NCBI RefSeq assembly: GCF_030936135.1
Contig: NC_082611.1
Span: 868,001 to 932,000, forward strand
DNA: 64,000 nt
From: Gavia stellata
Lineage: Eukaryota > Chordata > Aves > Gaviiformes > Gaviidae
Direction: 5' to 3'
Position numbers and translations under genes: made by a program. Of the stretch, positions 25,701 to 37,300 are shown piece by piece; positions within the stretch are counted from its first letter, which is position 1; every line of letters starts with the position of its first letter. The notes beneath the pieces were generated by a model, which saw only the letters and a list, made by a program, of their open reading frames with translations, was not told where the DNA came from and made no database searches.

Positions 25701-28700
25701 TACAAAGATAATATCATTGCATCACTAATGTTTTCCATCTGAAATTACTGCTTCCCAGTTATATAACTTTTTGAAATAAGTTTCAGCCACGTTCTACGGA
25801 GACATTATTTGTTTGCTGTGCTTGGGGCCGCGGGGGGACATTGCTTGCTGCAAGGGTCTCGGTCTAGCCCTGCAGAGGCTTTGCGTGGTTGTTACAGCTC
25901 TGCCTAAGGCCAGATAATATTAAGTAAACTGTGCTGCCCTCCCTGACGAGAAAAAAAACGGCTCTGGCTTCTGGGGTAACTCTGCTCCTGCCTTGTCTCT
26001 GTTCTTCAGGATTGCAGGTTGTTCTGTACATAGATGAAGCAGACTACAACCCCTTCCTGGTGACATCCACAGGAGCCAAGATCATTGTCCATGACCAGAA
26101 TGAATATCCCTTCATTGAAGACATTGGCACAGAAATTGAGACCGCAGCAGCCACCTCCATAGGGATGCACTTTGTGAGTGACAGCAGTCTTGTTTCCAGG
26201 TGCACAGCACCATTTCCTTGAGACAGATGTAAATACGAACTGGTACGTTGATGTTTGAGCGTAGCCAGTAGCTGGAAGGCGTCTAATACGTCACACTTGA
26301 GCAGCTGAAGTGCCCCGCGGAAAATCTTGTGATAGCACTTTTCTGAACAAAGTTTTCCTTTGCGCAGAGGCTGTTGGAAAATCAGGTCTTTATAAACCAA
26401 ACAGCTACTGGGATTTTGTTTGTTCTCCCTTTTCTCCGACCCCTTGGCTTTCCAGGGGATTTCTTTTGTTTTGTTTTCGCAGCAAAATCCACAACCACAG
26501 AAATGTGTTGTCAAGTGCCCCGTTTCGCTTGAGCAATAAGCAGACGTGTTTGCATCCCACGCAGGTTCCAGGGGTGGAAGAGAGCGAGCTCGAGCTGTGG
26601 GTAACCCACGTTAGGGTCAGGTCCGTAGAGACGACTGCAGCGCAACCCGTTTAACTGTTTTGTGGGTGCAAGTCTCGTTTTTCTGGGTTTCTTGCTACCC
26701 CAGCTGTAAAGACAACCTCGTGGGCAGTGACCCTGCCTTTGCCCGCTTAGTGAAGCCTCTTGCCATCCCTGTCAGCAAGGGCAGGAGGGCTGCAGCTCCA
26801 GATTTCCCCAATTAGTGTAGCGCAGAGGAGGCATTTGACCCAGGGGGCTTCTTTCCGTGGTGGGGAAGTGAAAGCAGTGCCATCAGGCAAGCCAGACTTT
26901 CCCCTTTCATCTGGATGGGCTGTTAAGTGAGCATTTTAGTTCTGCCTTTTCTTCACTGATGGTTGGGGCACAGGCATCAGCCAGCCGGCTTATCTCTCCT
27001 GGCTGGGTGTGCCAGATCTAGATAGTCCACGCATTAGAAAAGACATTAAAAACAGGGCTGATGGGTTTAAAATGTGCAAATAGTTAACTATCTTCCAGCT
27101 GTCTGGAAAACTGCGGCAGCAACTGCTTGGTCTAACCAGTGGGGATAAATGCTACGGAACAAACAAAAAGTGAATAGAAGGTATCGGAATCAGAAGGCTG
27201 TAAAGGAGGCAAAGCCTTGCAAGACTATTTTCTTTATAACTGTTACACTGTATGGGAGAAGGTCACTGCAGGCAGAGTCTCAGTATTTAATGTAATATTT
27301 TCCTGGCACAGTAGATGTGGGCTGTTGCATATAGTATAAAAATCAAGACGGAACATACATCGGTGGCTATGTTTAAAAGATTTGGCATGAGAAAGTGATC
27401 TGATTGCATCCTAACGTAACAGCCAGAATAGAAGCTGGACACAATTTCTGGATGCAAAACAAAAGCCGGTGATCACTGTACTGCTGGTAAAGGAGGACTC
27501 CAGAGAGCCTGCCGAGGGGGAGTCGCGATTGTCGGGACAGGGCTGCACCACCGAGGTGCCCGATCAGTCCTTGTACCCGCATGCAAATACATGAAGGAGG
27601 ACACAGCAAACGTGCCACACACAACGCTGCTCTCTACAGGCTTGAGCGTGGCAATCGCTGTTTTCCAAATGTGAACGTCAGTGTCTAGGTTATCACTCAT
27701 GTATTTCTGCTGTGTACTAGGACTCCCCTGCCCCCCGCCTCCAAAAATATTCCAAGATGTTTGGAATGCAAACAAGGCATTGCTTGGTAGGAGTTTCAGT
27801 GCTTTAGTTAAATATTTAGTTTGGAAATTATTTCAGTACGTGAATGAACAAGTAAGCTTTTGTAGGAGTATAAGCCGCAACAAAAAAAATTCTATACAAA
27901 GGATCTATCATCTGCTAGAAGATGCAGCAGCAGACGGAGGCAGGTGTCCTGGCATTAGATTGTCTGCGGAAGTTAAAAGCATATTAAAAGCTGGTTTCAT
28001 GCAGTTTTCGGAAGTAATCCATCTCGAATGTTGAAATCACTCATTTCTGTGTTCCCTCCAAAGAGAGATTTGAGCATCTTTCTAAAAGAGCTGACTTGCA
28101 CCATGCGTGCCCGTAGCCTTCTATTGCTGCAGACAAAAATGGTAACGCTCGCTCTCAGGTCTGGCCTCAGTAACCTGTACAACTATAGTCAGTGCCTTAA
28201 AGGTAAGCAGGCATTTCTCAGGTTCTTACTAAATCGATCCTTTGTAGGATCAGCTCCTAATTTTAAACTCTGTAGAGAAAGACAGGTGAATGGATTCTTA
28301 AATGCGTGACATTTCTTGTGGTTTCAGGCCACTTTCTTTGTTTTAAAGTGGATAATTACTGCAGAAAGGTGGTAAGAGTTTAGGGCTGAGTGAGGTAGGG
28401 CAGTCTGCAGAGGAAGCAGACGATGTAGCCTGAATCATCAGGTCTTGTGAATTGGAGGGCTCCCAGCCCTGGTTTCGGCAGACCTTGCAGGCACAGCACT
28501 TGGCATTTCAGAGCTCTTTTCTCCGGACAGAGACTGCAGAACAGGAAAAGGTGTTAGCATTCACTGGAGAGGAAGGGTCAAAGCAGAACCTGGAAAAAGT
28601 CCTGAAGGAGGTACAAAAATGTGATTTAGGGTCATTTTAGAGATGCGCTGCTGAGCATTGGCAGAGCCTGAAGTGCTGTTTTACCTACAGAACAGGAGCA

Positions 28701-31700
28701 GCCAGTGCAACACCAGCTCAGGGAGGTGTGGGTCTTCACAGAAAATGAAACAGAAAACCAACAACCTCCCTTCCCTCAAAACACAAACACACAGCCAGGA
28801 TAAACGATGCATAGCCTCTAGGACTTTGCAGTGAGAGGAAACATACATATGAATTGCTCTGCTTTGAAAAATCCTCACTGTTACGATTATACCATCTCTG
28901 CATTCCTGCAGAGGTTTTCAACAAAGACAGCAGATAATCCAGCCGGAGCAATGTTTTGGGAAATGGACAGTACAAACCAAAAAACCCTTGTTTTAACAAG
29001 TGATTGACAAATGATTTGAGATGGCAGAAGTAAACATGCTGTTCAAGCCTGCCCCATCACTTACAGTTTCAGAATCGTGATGGACTGCCTCTAAAACCTT
29101 TGGTTTCTCTGTGAACTCCAAAAAACAAGATTTGTTCTTTTCTGGTTCTCAGACTCGGTCTCGCAAGCTGAGCAAACCCTACAGTGACTGTACGGAGACT
29201 GGTGCTGACATACCAGTAGAAAATCTCTATAACAAGAGCTACTCACTCCAGGTAAATCTGTTACATTTGTTTTTATCAGTCACTTGAAAACTACCTTCAT
29301 AAAAAGCTTTACAATATTCTGTAGTTCAGGATCTGAGATTGTGAACAGTCCACACGTAGGGTCACTGCTTTTAACCACTGATGTAAAATACCACAGCACT
29401 TTTTAAAAATCCAAGTTTTATTCCTAAGTGGTTCATGTTTGAAGTTCCCTTAGGCACCCTGTTAGATAAAGAGAGAACATTAGCTCATTAGGCAATTTTC
29501 AAGCAATGTGAGACTGGAAAATATTGGCCAAGTAAATGTTGCAGCTTAGTAACCCTTGAAGCCAGAAATTGTGACCTTTAGGACTCCAAGAATGACAGAT
29601 ACCATCTAATCAGTATCCAGATAGCAGGATGTTTGTTTACAGAGTAAGTTTCCACTAATTTTGCATGGTTTCTGTAATTGGGTCCTCTTGGAGAGTGTCA
29701 GTTGTTCTGGCACTCTCCACCTGAAGAATTGTAATTATACTAGCTGCTGCCTGCTGCAAAGCCTGTGCCTAGGCTGGGTTTTTATTTTATGGGGTATTAT
29801 ACCTGAAATCTGCTGTGATGTATTGCCAGGTAGGATCGCACAGACATTATCTCAGTTTTTTAATAACAGTATTTCACCGAAACTCAGGGCTGAGGAGGGC
29901 TGGGACTGAGACCAAAAGGCTTGACTGGGATTTCAAAAAGAGTTCAGTTCCTGCTTGTTCCAGCTGATTAAGTGTTTTAGCACAAAACACTGACTCTACT
30001 GCCCTATTAATCCTTACAACTTCAGGTCTCCAAATAAGCGCCAACACAATTTGGTCAAAGCTGTGAATATTTTCGCTTCCCACACTTAGTTGTTGATTGA
30101 CGGACCACGTGCCATGACAGACCAAAAACCTTCTCCTTGGCTGCGGAAAGAGCAACTGCAACACTGAAGCTTTTGATGGCTATAGGGGAAGTGGGGGCAT
30201 TCACAGAAATGCCACCTCAGAGAGGATTATATTCTTATTTCTTGCACTAGTGCCTAAACCCTCCACGGCACTTCTTGCCTCTACTTGTATTGACTAGCAA
30301 CAGAGCCTGAAGGCCCAGGGAAAGGGATTCCCATCTTAGTGCTGCTATCACAAACAGAGGATGTTTCTAGGTGCATGCGAGCCTGCAGCTTGGCGCTGCG
30401 GCAGCGCAGCAGCCTGTGCTTTTTGGATACCAGCTCTTGGTTTATCTCCCCCAGATTTGCCTGCACTCCTGCTTTCAGAAGGCCATGGTGGACTCGTGTG
30501 GCTGTGCCCAGTACGCGCAGCCCTTACCTGCTGGGGCAGAGTACTGCAACTACAAGAAGAACCCTAACTGGAGTAAGTGTTCCCACTCCTCCCGCATTGC
30601 ACGTGCCTCAACCGCCCGCTGCCAGCCACATCCCTCCACAGCACCGTCCCCGGTCAGCGCAGCCCTGCCTGCGCCCAGCACCTCCCCAGCCACAGAGCAC
30701 GCTGGGAAGAGGCGAATCTGCCTTAGCCCACTCAAGACCCCATACCACAGAGCCCGAAACTGTCTCTCTTGTTTAGATTGACTTGTTTCTGACAGTTGTC
30801 CTAATTGCTTGTCACTTGTGCACACCACAGAAGTGTCGAGTGGAGGACTTGACCAGGTGAGACAACAGTTCATGCGTATAGGAAGTAGCAACCACTTCTC
30901 AGAGTATTTTGCAGTATTTATAGGGCAAATCTTTTTATCCCAACCACTTAGGTGATGGCCCCAAAGGCCACCTACACCCCAGAAGCCCCACTCTAACACA
31001 GGTAGCAGAAGATCATTGCTTTTCTTTCCGGCTTCTCATACATGTGTCCTGCTCCCTTCTTGCAGTGTACTGCTACTACAGACTGCACGAAAAGTTTGTG
31101 AAGGAGCAGCTGGGCTGCCAGCAGATCTGCAAAGATGCCTGCAGGTAAGTCCTGCCCATGACCAGAGGTGAAACACAGCATGTGTGTGGGAGTTCAAGCA
31201 CACAATTGACAGCCTGCCTCTCTCTCCAGCTTCAAGGAGTGGGCACTCACCACCAGCATCGCCCAGTGGCCATCTACCGTGTCAGAGGTCAGTCCCTAAT
31301 TGCGCTCCGCCGTGACAGCAGCATGGCACAACAAGGTGTTAAATAAACCCAGAGGTTCTGCAGGGAAGCAGGGGGCCCCTGGGGTATTCGTTAGCACTTC
31401 AATGATGCTTCTCCCAGAGGCTCAGTCTGTAGTGTCCAGGTCAGGGCTTCCCCTCCAGGAGCTCACCATTAAACTAAAATTTGTCTTGTGGGCCGAGAGA
31501 TCCCCTCGGGGACAGCTGGCCTGTCACACACATTCAGTTGTGGCACCCAGGCTGGTCCGAGGAGGTGTGGGGCGTGAGCTCCCTTTCCAGGGGATTTCTA
31601 CACGAGCACACACAGCTATAGCAGTATTTTATGTCATCTTTCCAGGACTGGATGCTTCGAGTTCTGTCTTGGGACAAAGGGCAAAAAATCAACAAGAAGC

Positions 31701-32818
31701 TGAACAAGTAAGTTTCCATGTATGTGTTTCTAGCTTGCACCTCAAGCTCAGATACAATCTCAGCAGCCCTAATGATGGCAATTGGGGAAAAAGCTCCCTT
31801 AGAGCGGCCCAGCCCTACTGGTCCAACTGGTTATTTGCATAGTTTTTCAGTATGTTTCATGTTATTGTTTTACTAAACCCTCAGCCTGCTTTCTGTTTCT
31901 CTTCTCAGGACAGACCTCGCAAACCTCATGGTGTTTTACAAAGACCTGAATGAGAGATTCATTTCGGAGAATCCTGCCAACACAGTAAGCGAGCACAGCA
32001 GTCCCCTGCTCAGCGCCAGGAGGACGCGACTCTTCCTCCCAGACAGGCTGGAAGTTTTCATCTTGCCAGGGGCGAGGTCCCATCCGGGCAGGGGCAGGAG
32101 GCCGTCCACAGACAATGCACCCGGGGGCACCCGCTCCTGCCCTTTGCAGCCCTTTTATCCGGGGCTGCTTTTCAAACCGTCCAGTCCCAAGCCCTGCACC
32201 GGGGTAGCCTGCAGGCTGCCGGCACTAAGCACAGCGCTGAGCTCCTGCTGGAGCAGACTAGGAGAGGATAACATAGGCAGCAGAGGAAGGCCCACCGCAT
32301 TGGGTAGCACCCACAGCAAACCCTGGGTGCCTCAGCTTGGCGCAGCCTCTCTGCATGCCATAACGGTGCCATGGACACTCATCCGGCGCCCGCAGGAGCC
32401 GATAACCTTGTGCTCTCTTCTCTTCCAGCTCGTCATTCTTCTTTCCAACTTCGGAGGCCAGCTGGGCCTTTGGATGAGCTGCTCAGTCGTTTGCGTCATT
32501 GAGATCGTTGAGGTCTTCTTCATTGATTCACTTTCCATCGTAATGCGGCGCCAATGGCAAAAGACAAAGAAATGGTGGAACGACCGAAAAAGGGACCAGT
32601 CGGGGAAGCCACCGCAGGCCGGCAATCTGGAGAGGCAGGGCCACGATAACCCCATCTGCATCGATGAGGACCTGCCCACCTTCAACACCGCCCTCCGCCT
32701 GCCGCTGCCCCAGGACAACCCCTTGCCCAGGACTCCCCCCCCCAATTACAGCACTTTGCGGCTAGAGACTGCGTTCACAGAGCAGCTGTCCGACACGCTA
32801 GAGGTTGGGCAACACTGA
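22395..32818 (+). CDS. SCNN1G: Epithelial sodium channel subunit gamma
   Basis: Gamma subunit of the amiloride-sensitive ENaC, which assembles with alpha and beta in the apical membrane of sodium-absorbing epithelia. Twelve coding exons (22395-22711, 23565-23859, 24294-24487, 25447-25550, 26010-26173, 29153-29251, 30455-30572, 31066-31144, 31230-31287, 31646-31707, 31909-31984, 32429-32818) total 1956 nt, 651 residues; human gamma is 649. In order: N-terminal lysines, HG gating motif (H39-G40), first membrane span about 54-75, FPAVTICNINPY, finger/GRIP segment 107-204, Cys-rich extracellular loop, second span from about 523 with pore filter SCS (539-541), and PPPNY 625-629 for Nedd4-type ligases. 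The SCS filter, the MAPG start and the polybasic HKRK tract identify gamma rather than beta or alpha. The usual furin site is changed (see findings). All introns are GT-AG with phases matching SCNN1B downstream. Confidence 0.97.
23565..23859 (+). CDS. SCNN1G: SCNN1G coding exon 3 (finger/GRIP, protease-sensitive segment)
   Basis: 295 nt, Lys106 to Leu204. Holds the segment whose removal activates gamma ENaC in mammals. Here the first basic site reads KSKVRR (135-140) and the second GHKRK (174-178), with NST sequon N146 between them. Acceptor aatgcag, donor CTG|GTGAGT. Confidence 0.95.
24294..24487 (+). CDS. SCNN1G: SCNN1G coding exon 4
   Basis: 194 nt, residues 205-268 plus part of Arg269. 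CDANNSSECALYTFSSG, IQEWYKLHYMNIMAQ and LLLTCFFDGLSCDK are hallmarks of gamma ENaC. Same length as the matching SCNN1B exon. Acceptor ttatcag, donor AG|GTCAGT. Confidence 0.96.
25447..25550 (+). CDS. SCNN1G: SCNN1G coding exon 5
   Basis: 104 nt, Arg269 to Gly304 (both split). HFTRFHHPLHGNCYTFNSG then TILSTSTGGSEYG. Acceptor ttttcag-like tttcag, donor G|GTAAGG. Same length as in SCNN1B. Confidence 0.95.
26010..26173 (+). CDS. SCNN1G: SCNN1G coding exon 6
   Basis: 164 nt, Gly304 (split) to Phe358. LQVVLYIDEADYNPFLV, GAKIIVHDQNEYPFIED and GTEIETAAATSIGMHF, a palm/thumb portion of the extracellular domain. Acceptor cttcag, donor TTT|GTGAGT. Same length as in SCNN1B. Confidence 0.96.
29153..29251 (+). 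CDS. SCNN1G: SCNN1G coding exon 7
   Basis: 99 nt, 33 codons, residues 359-391, phase 0 at both ends. TRSRKLSKPYSDCTETGADI then PVENLYNKSYSLQ. Acceptor ttctcag, donor CAG|GTAAAT. Confidence 0.94.
30455..30572 (+). CDS. SCNN1G: SCNN1G coding exon 8
   Basis: 118 nt, residues 392-430 plus one base of Met431. ICLHSCFQKAMVDSCGCAQY then PLPAGAEYCNYKKNPNW, the second Cys-rich thumb segment. Acceptor cccccag, donor A|GTAAGT. Same length as in SCNN1B. Confidence 0.96.
31066..31144 (+). CDS. SCNN1G: SCNN1G coding exon 9
   Basis: 79 nt, Met431 to Ser457 (both split). YCYYRLHEKFVKEQLGCQQI then CKDACS. Acceptor ttgcag, donor AG|GTAAGT. Confidence 0.95.
31230..31287 (+). CDS. SCNN1G: SCNN1G coding exon 10
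   Basis: 58 nt, Ser457 (split) to Glu476: FKEWALTTSIAQWPSTVSE. Acceptor ctccag, donor GAG|GTCAGT. Same length as in SCNN1B. Confidence 0.95.
31646..31707 (+). CDS. SCNN1G: SCNN1G coding exon 11
   Basis: 62 nt, residues 477-496 plus part of Lys497: DWMLRVLSWDKGQKINKKLN. Acceptor ttccag, donor AA|GTAAGT. Same length as in SCNN1B. Confidence 0.95.
31909..31984 (+). CDS. SCNN1G: SCNN1G coding exon 12
   Basis: 76 nt, Lys497 (split) to Thr522: TDLANLMVFYKDLNERFISE then NPANT, leading to the second membrane span. Acceptor ttctcag, donor ACA|GTAAGC. Same length as in SCNN1B. Confidence 0.95.
32429..32818 (+). CDS. SCNN1G: SCNN1G coding exon 13 (pore, second span, PY motif, stop)
   Basis: 390 nt including TGA, residues 523-651. 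LVILLSNFGGQLGLWMSCS with the SCS filter, then VVCVIEIVEVFFID. The cytosolic tail carries DDLPTF-like DEDLPTFNTALRL and TPPPNYSTLRL, the Nedd4-binding PY motif. Acceptor cttccag. Confidence 0.97.
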   Translation, partial: LVILLSNFGGQLGLWMSCSVVCVIEIVEVFFIDSLSIVMRRQWQKTKKWWNDRKRDQSGKPPQAGNLERQGHDNPICIDEDLPTFNTALRLPLPQDNPLPRTPPPNYSTLRLETAFTEQLSDTLEVGQH

Positions 32819-34257
32819 CGCTTATTTATCCACCCATCCAGCTGCCAAAATAAGAGGTGGGTGCTGGACCCACGTGTCCAGGCGTGAAAGGCACGCATCC
32901 AAACGAGCACTGAAGGGCTGTTGGGTCAGACCCTTATTCAGGGATTGAACTTGCAGTCAAAGCTTCTCTGAGCAAAGCTCAGACACAAAAGCCAAGGGCT
33001 CAGAGACATTAGGAACTTCAAGCAACATCAAGTCTCAAGTTAATCATTGCAGGAGATAGCTGGAGCAGGATGTGGCACTGAGCTGGGATGTCTTGCCAGA
33101 CAGAAGCATACATTAGCAACCAACTGCACACACCCCATTGTAAGTGGTCAGGAATTACTCCACAGCAGAAGACGGATGCCACATTGAGTATTACACTAAT
33201 TGCTCTCTGCTGTGTGGCTTGACTTGTGGGAAGAACCCAGGGCTTTCAGGAATGCAGCATGACATTTGTAGGAAGGGGAATGACAGATTTGGGAAGAGCA
33301 CAAAATGGATAAAAGGAAAGCTCTCAAGTTGAATTTTGATTCCAAAGGTAGCCTGAGGATCTCTTTATTCTGAGGTGAAAAGTTAGGAGAGCCACAGATA
33401 TGCTTGTAGAGCAAGTTACTACACAGCTTGAGTAGGAGAACTTAAGTCATCCCAAAAGAATCATCTGAAAAGGGCATGAAATCTGATTCACATTGCAATA
33501 GTGAACTGCATACTCTGCAAGCTTGTTTCATTTTACATCGCTCAAGCTGGCCATTAAACTTAACCTCAGAGGAGCTCGTTAAGGAGTGCCTGGCCTTGCC
33601 ACACGTGACTTCCCAGAAGCCTGAAAGGGAGCTGGCTGCTCTTTTCCTGCTCAACCCTGGGCAAGGACTTCCCTCCTGCAGCCGCCTGGTTCACCGCCCT
33701 GGCTGCTGCCCTGCAGCTGGTGGTGCCCGGGGAGGGGACGGAGCCACGCGGGGCTGCAGTGGCGGCTGGAGCTGCCCTGGGCTCTGTACACGGCCCTGAA
33801 GGGAGGTGGCCGGAGGATACACCTGCCCCACCAGTACGTCGTCCACCTTGCTTACACCCCCTCCATTCCACCGTGCTGTGTCAACACCCTGCATTTTGCC
33901 TCCTGCGCACCGCACTGGACCCTCCCTGCGCCACAGGCTGCTGCCTGCACCTGCACGGCTGTGGAGTGATTGCGGAGAGACCTCCGGGGCACCCAGCTGC
34001 GGTGGCAGCACCCTTCCCCTTGCTCCCAGTCCTGCACCTCACTCTTTCCTACTGTAGCTGATTCTTAGCTGCCTAGAGCACACTGTATAGATGTTGAGGA
34101 TGAATATAGCCTACACCGGGTTGGCTGCTTGGGGTTTTTGTAGAGCAAGAGTGACTGAGAGAGTGTGTGTGTAAGCGTAAGAAAGTCTCTTTTCCTTTCT
34201 CTATATAAGCTTATTTTATATAGGACAGTGAGAATCCAGAAAGGTTCTTTAATGTGC

Positions 34258-34263
34258 AATAAA
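34258..34263 (+). terminator. SCNN1G polyadenylation signal 1
   Basis: AATAAA in AT-rich sequence about 1.44 kb after the stop codon. Confidence 0.65.
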
Positions 34264-34306
34264 ACATATTTTAACTGGATTATTTAAATAGCTGATAAAT
34301 GGAAAA

Positions 34307-34312
34307 AATAAA
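34307..34312 (+). terminator. SCNN1G polyadenylation signal 2
   Basis: A second AATAAA 49 bp after the first, followed by T-rich sequence (gcttttttctttgttt-like, from about 34331). Either signal could be used. Confidence 0.65.
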
Positions 34313-34330
34313 GATATATTTTTGAATAAC

Positions 34331-37300
34331 TGCTTTTTCTTTGTTTAATCAGCGGTACACGAGTTACTTCCATGCAGGCATCCCAAGAGATTATGGGACT
34401 TGCTTGTGCCTGCCCTGGGGCTGCCAGGTGCTCAGCATCACCGAGCACCCCGGCCAGGTGCCCCAGGCTCCTCTGCAGAGGAGGGGCTGTGCTGCAGAGT
34501 GCCGCTAGACCTGGCTCAGGAGAGGGTGGGGGAGCCGGGGGTGCAAGCAGGTGCCCAGTGAACGTGCCTTTCAGAAAGCAGCATTAGCTAGCAAGGTGAC
34601 CGAAAACGCTGGAGCCTCAGGTTTCCCTCCTGGACAGTCCTTTGGAGACTGACGGAGAAGAGAGAACCGGGTTTGCTCTGCCTCAGCACCCCTCCCCTAA
34701 CACACAAAGGTGAGTTGCTCAGCGCTTGTCCACATCACCTCTAAAGCAGCATCACATAACAATGACGCTCGTTACACTGGGCTCGACCCACATGCAATGG
34801 TGGCAAAACAGACCTAGAGAAAAACAGAGTACCCGACACAAGCCGCAGGCACACCAGGGCCACCTTCCCCTTCACGTTACCAGTGTGAGCAGTCACGATT
34901 ACAGCAGTGGTGGAAATAACAGCAAACTTCAGAGCTAATGTCTTACAATAAGCTCCTTCCTTGCCCATTTGTTGCTTCTTTATATAGGAGCCGGTTTGGC
35001 TCAGTTACACCTTCCAGATGCAGATAGTTGCTATAGGGTCAGTTTGACTCCAACTGGCACAAAGCACAGCCTCCTATGGACGCTGTGGGGGGGACATCTC
35101 CCCAGGAAAAAGCAAGCAAACATTGCAAAGTGGGACATACCACAATTCCATTCCTCATCCGTACCCGTGTGGGCAACAGCACTCAGCAGACTGCAGCTCT
35201 CCGCGGGGACTGCAAGGTTTGCTCGCTTCTGCTTGCGGGCAGTGCCGAGGAGGGGCTGTGGATCTCAGCTTGCTGCTGGGACAGCTCAGCACAACACAGC
35301 TCCTTCCTCACCACTGGGCCCACTCACACAGAGACTCCTCTTCCTCTCAGGCTGCTCAAGCAACTCTGCCCCTCTCCCAGCAACCCTCCAGCACCAGGAG
35401 CTGGATTAAATCAGCAGGCACTAATCATGCAATCAGCCCCCCTGGGTAGGAAGCAAACCTCCCGCAGCTGCTGCCCAGAGCATCGCGCTGTGCCCGGGTC
35501 CGACGGCTGGGGAAGGCGCTGGCAGCCGGCACAGCTCGGGACAGGCCGAGGGGGCACGGCCTCGGAGGGCAGCCGTGTCCCCAGAGCTCGTCAGCGGCCA
35601 CGCTTCCCATCGCGGTGGCAGCCAGAAGCTGTGTTGGTGGGTGCCGCAGGCTGGTTCCCAGGTCTTTCTCCAGGTGCCTCAGAATTCACAAGGCAGACGA
35701 AGCCTTGCGGTAACGCGTTCGTTAGAGCAAAGCCAGACCTCGGTGAGAGCTGTAAAGCAGATGACTCTTCAACCAGTGGTCATTTTAGAAAGCCTTTAGA
35801 AAACCTTTTAAAATAAACTAAGTGGTGCCAATCCTGCAAGAAAGCAGTCGTATTGACTGGTCAAACTTTATACCTGGTAACTGCCGTTTTAATAAGGAAA
35901 ATATCATTTGATGGAGAGCAAGGCTGCTGAAGCGTAGCGTTCCCCTGCAGCGTGCCTGTAAGGACTCTGGTTGATAACCGGGGACGTGTGTCCTGCCGGG
36001 CGCTTTTTGGCATGAACACTCACTTTAAACTCTTTGGGCAAGCACAGGTTTTCTGTAGGTGCTTTTTGCATTTACTTCTCAGGGCAGGCGCAGCACCTTT
36101 TCTCCTTGTATGAATAATCCTCGGGAGGCAGAAAGCCATGGAGTAGCTACAGAAACGGATTACTTCATCGTGAATTAAATACTGAACTCTGCTGAACTCC
36201 TGAGTCATCTTAAACACAGAAAACGACCTGGGACGGTATGAGAATTGGGTCTGACACAGGCTAAGCATCATAAACTCAAAGCATTTGAGAAACTTAGCTT
36301 GGAGTTCATGGGAAGAACAGGCAGTAAAATCTGTGGTTCAGCGATAGATATCCCCTCCTCTCCCACTGCAGCCGCTGCTCCAAGAGTCAGGTGGGAACCG
36401 CGGTCTCTTCCCATGGGGACAGCATTCCCAGGAGACTCAGGGCATGCGGTGGGAGCCCGGCCAGCCCCAGGCAGGGCTCAGGAGCCGGCAGCCCCCCGCT
36501 CGCCGGCACCGCGGGGCTGCAGGGGAGCGGCTGCTGTACCCGAAAACGTGGCGAAGGCACAGGCAGCATCGCAGGCAGAGCGCTGCCTCCGCACCGGGGC
36601 GAAGGATGGGCTGGTGAGAGGTGGCAAAACAAAGCGCAGCGGGCAGGTGCCGGTGACTCACGAGGAAAGGCTGCCTGCACGCTGGGACCAGCCCTTGGGA
36701 GCAGAGGAGACGCAGCGGGCGAACCTCGCTCAGCAGCGGGCGAACCTCGCTCAGCTCTTCTGCAGCTCCCAGCAGCAGCTGCTGCCGGAGGGGAGAAGGT
36801 TGCGGGTGACGGAGGAGCTGCGGGGGGGAGCCGGGGGGGGTGATGCTGAGGAGGAGGAAAATCCAGCTGCACAGAGAAGGTTTGCCGGCTGGCAGGAATC
36901 CGCCGGTGCCTCTCCCAGCAAGTGACGCCCAGACAGCAATGGGGTTTGAAAACGCACAGAGCCTGCCAGCCCTCCTCCGTCCTGCTGGGGAACGGACACC
37001 TCCATACGCCACGTCGTGGAGTCTGCTGGCCGTACCCAGGGCTAGCTTTGTCCCGCTTAACGCACCATTGCCCCGTAACAGCCTTCAGGGGCACGGACCA
37101 AATCTGTTTTTTTCAGAGAAATCTTCCCAACCAACGCTAACCCAAATAGCTCAGGCGTTTTGCTCGTGGGTGCCTGATTTCTGTAGTTACTGTCCCAACC
37201 TACCCCCACCTCCAAAGGAGCACTGCAAAGGCTACACAGGCACTCGTCCTGCCACAAGGAGATTGGTTTGCCCGAGCTGTGGTGGAAGCACTTACAGTCC

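Larger units (their letters stand above)
22712..32428 (+). other. SCNN1G introns 2-12
   Basis: All GT-AG. Sizes in order: 853, 434, 959, 459, 2979, 1203, 493, 85, 358, 201 and 444 bp. Intron 4 has a 17-A run at 25321-25337. The 3 kb intron 6 (26174-29152) shows only short unsupported open frames. Intron 1 (22077-22380, 304 bp) lies inside the CpG island. No RNA gene or mobile element recognised. Confidence 0.8.
32819..34330 (+). other. SCNN1G: SCNN1G 3' UTR (end approximate)
   Basis: About 1.5 kb between the TGA and two AATAAA signals. Open frames within it are short or lie in the GC-rich 33.7-34.0 kb part and show no domain. The end is set just past the second signal. Confidence 0.65.

Noticed and set aside
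35076..35816. 246-codon plus-strand frame followed closely by AAATAAAC
   Set aside because: No recognisable domain, biased composition, and overlapping frames of similar kind nearby.
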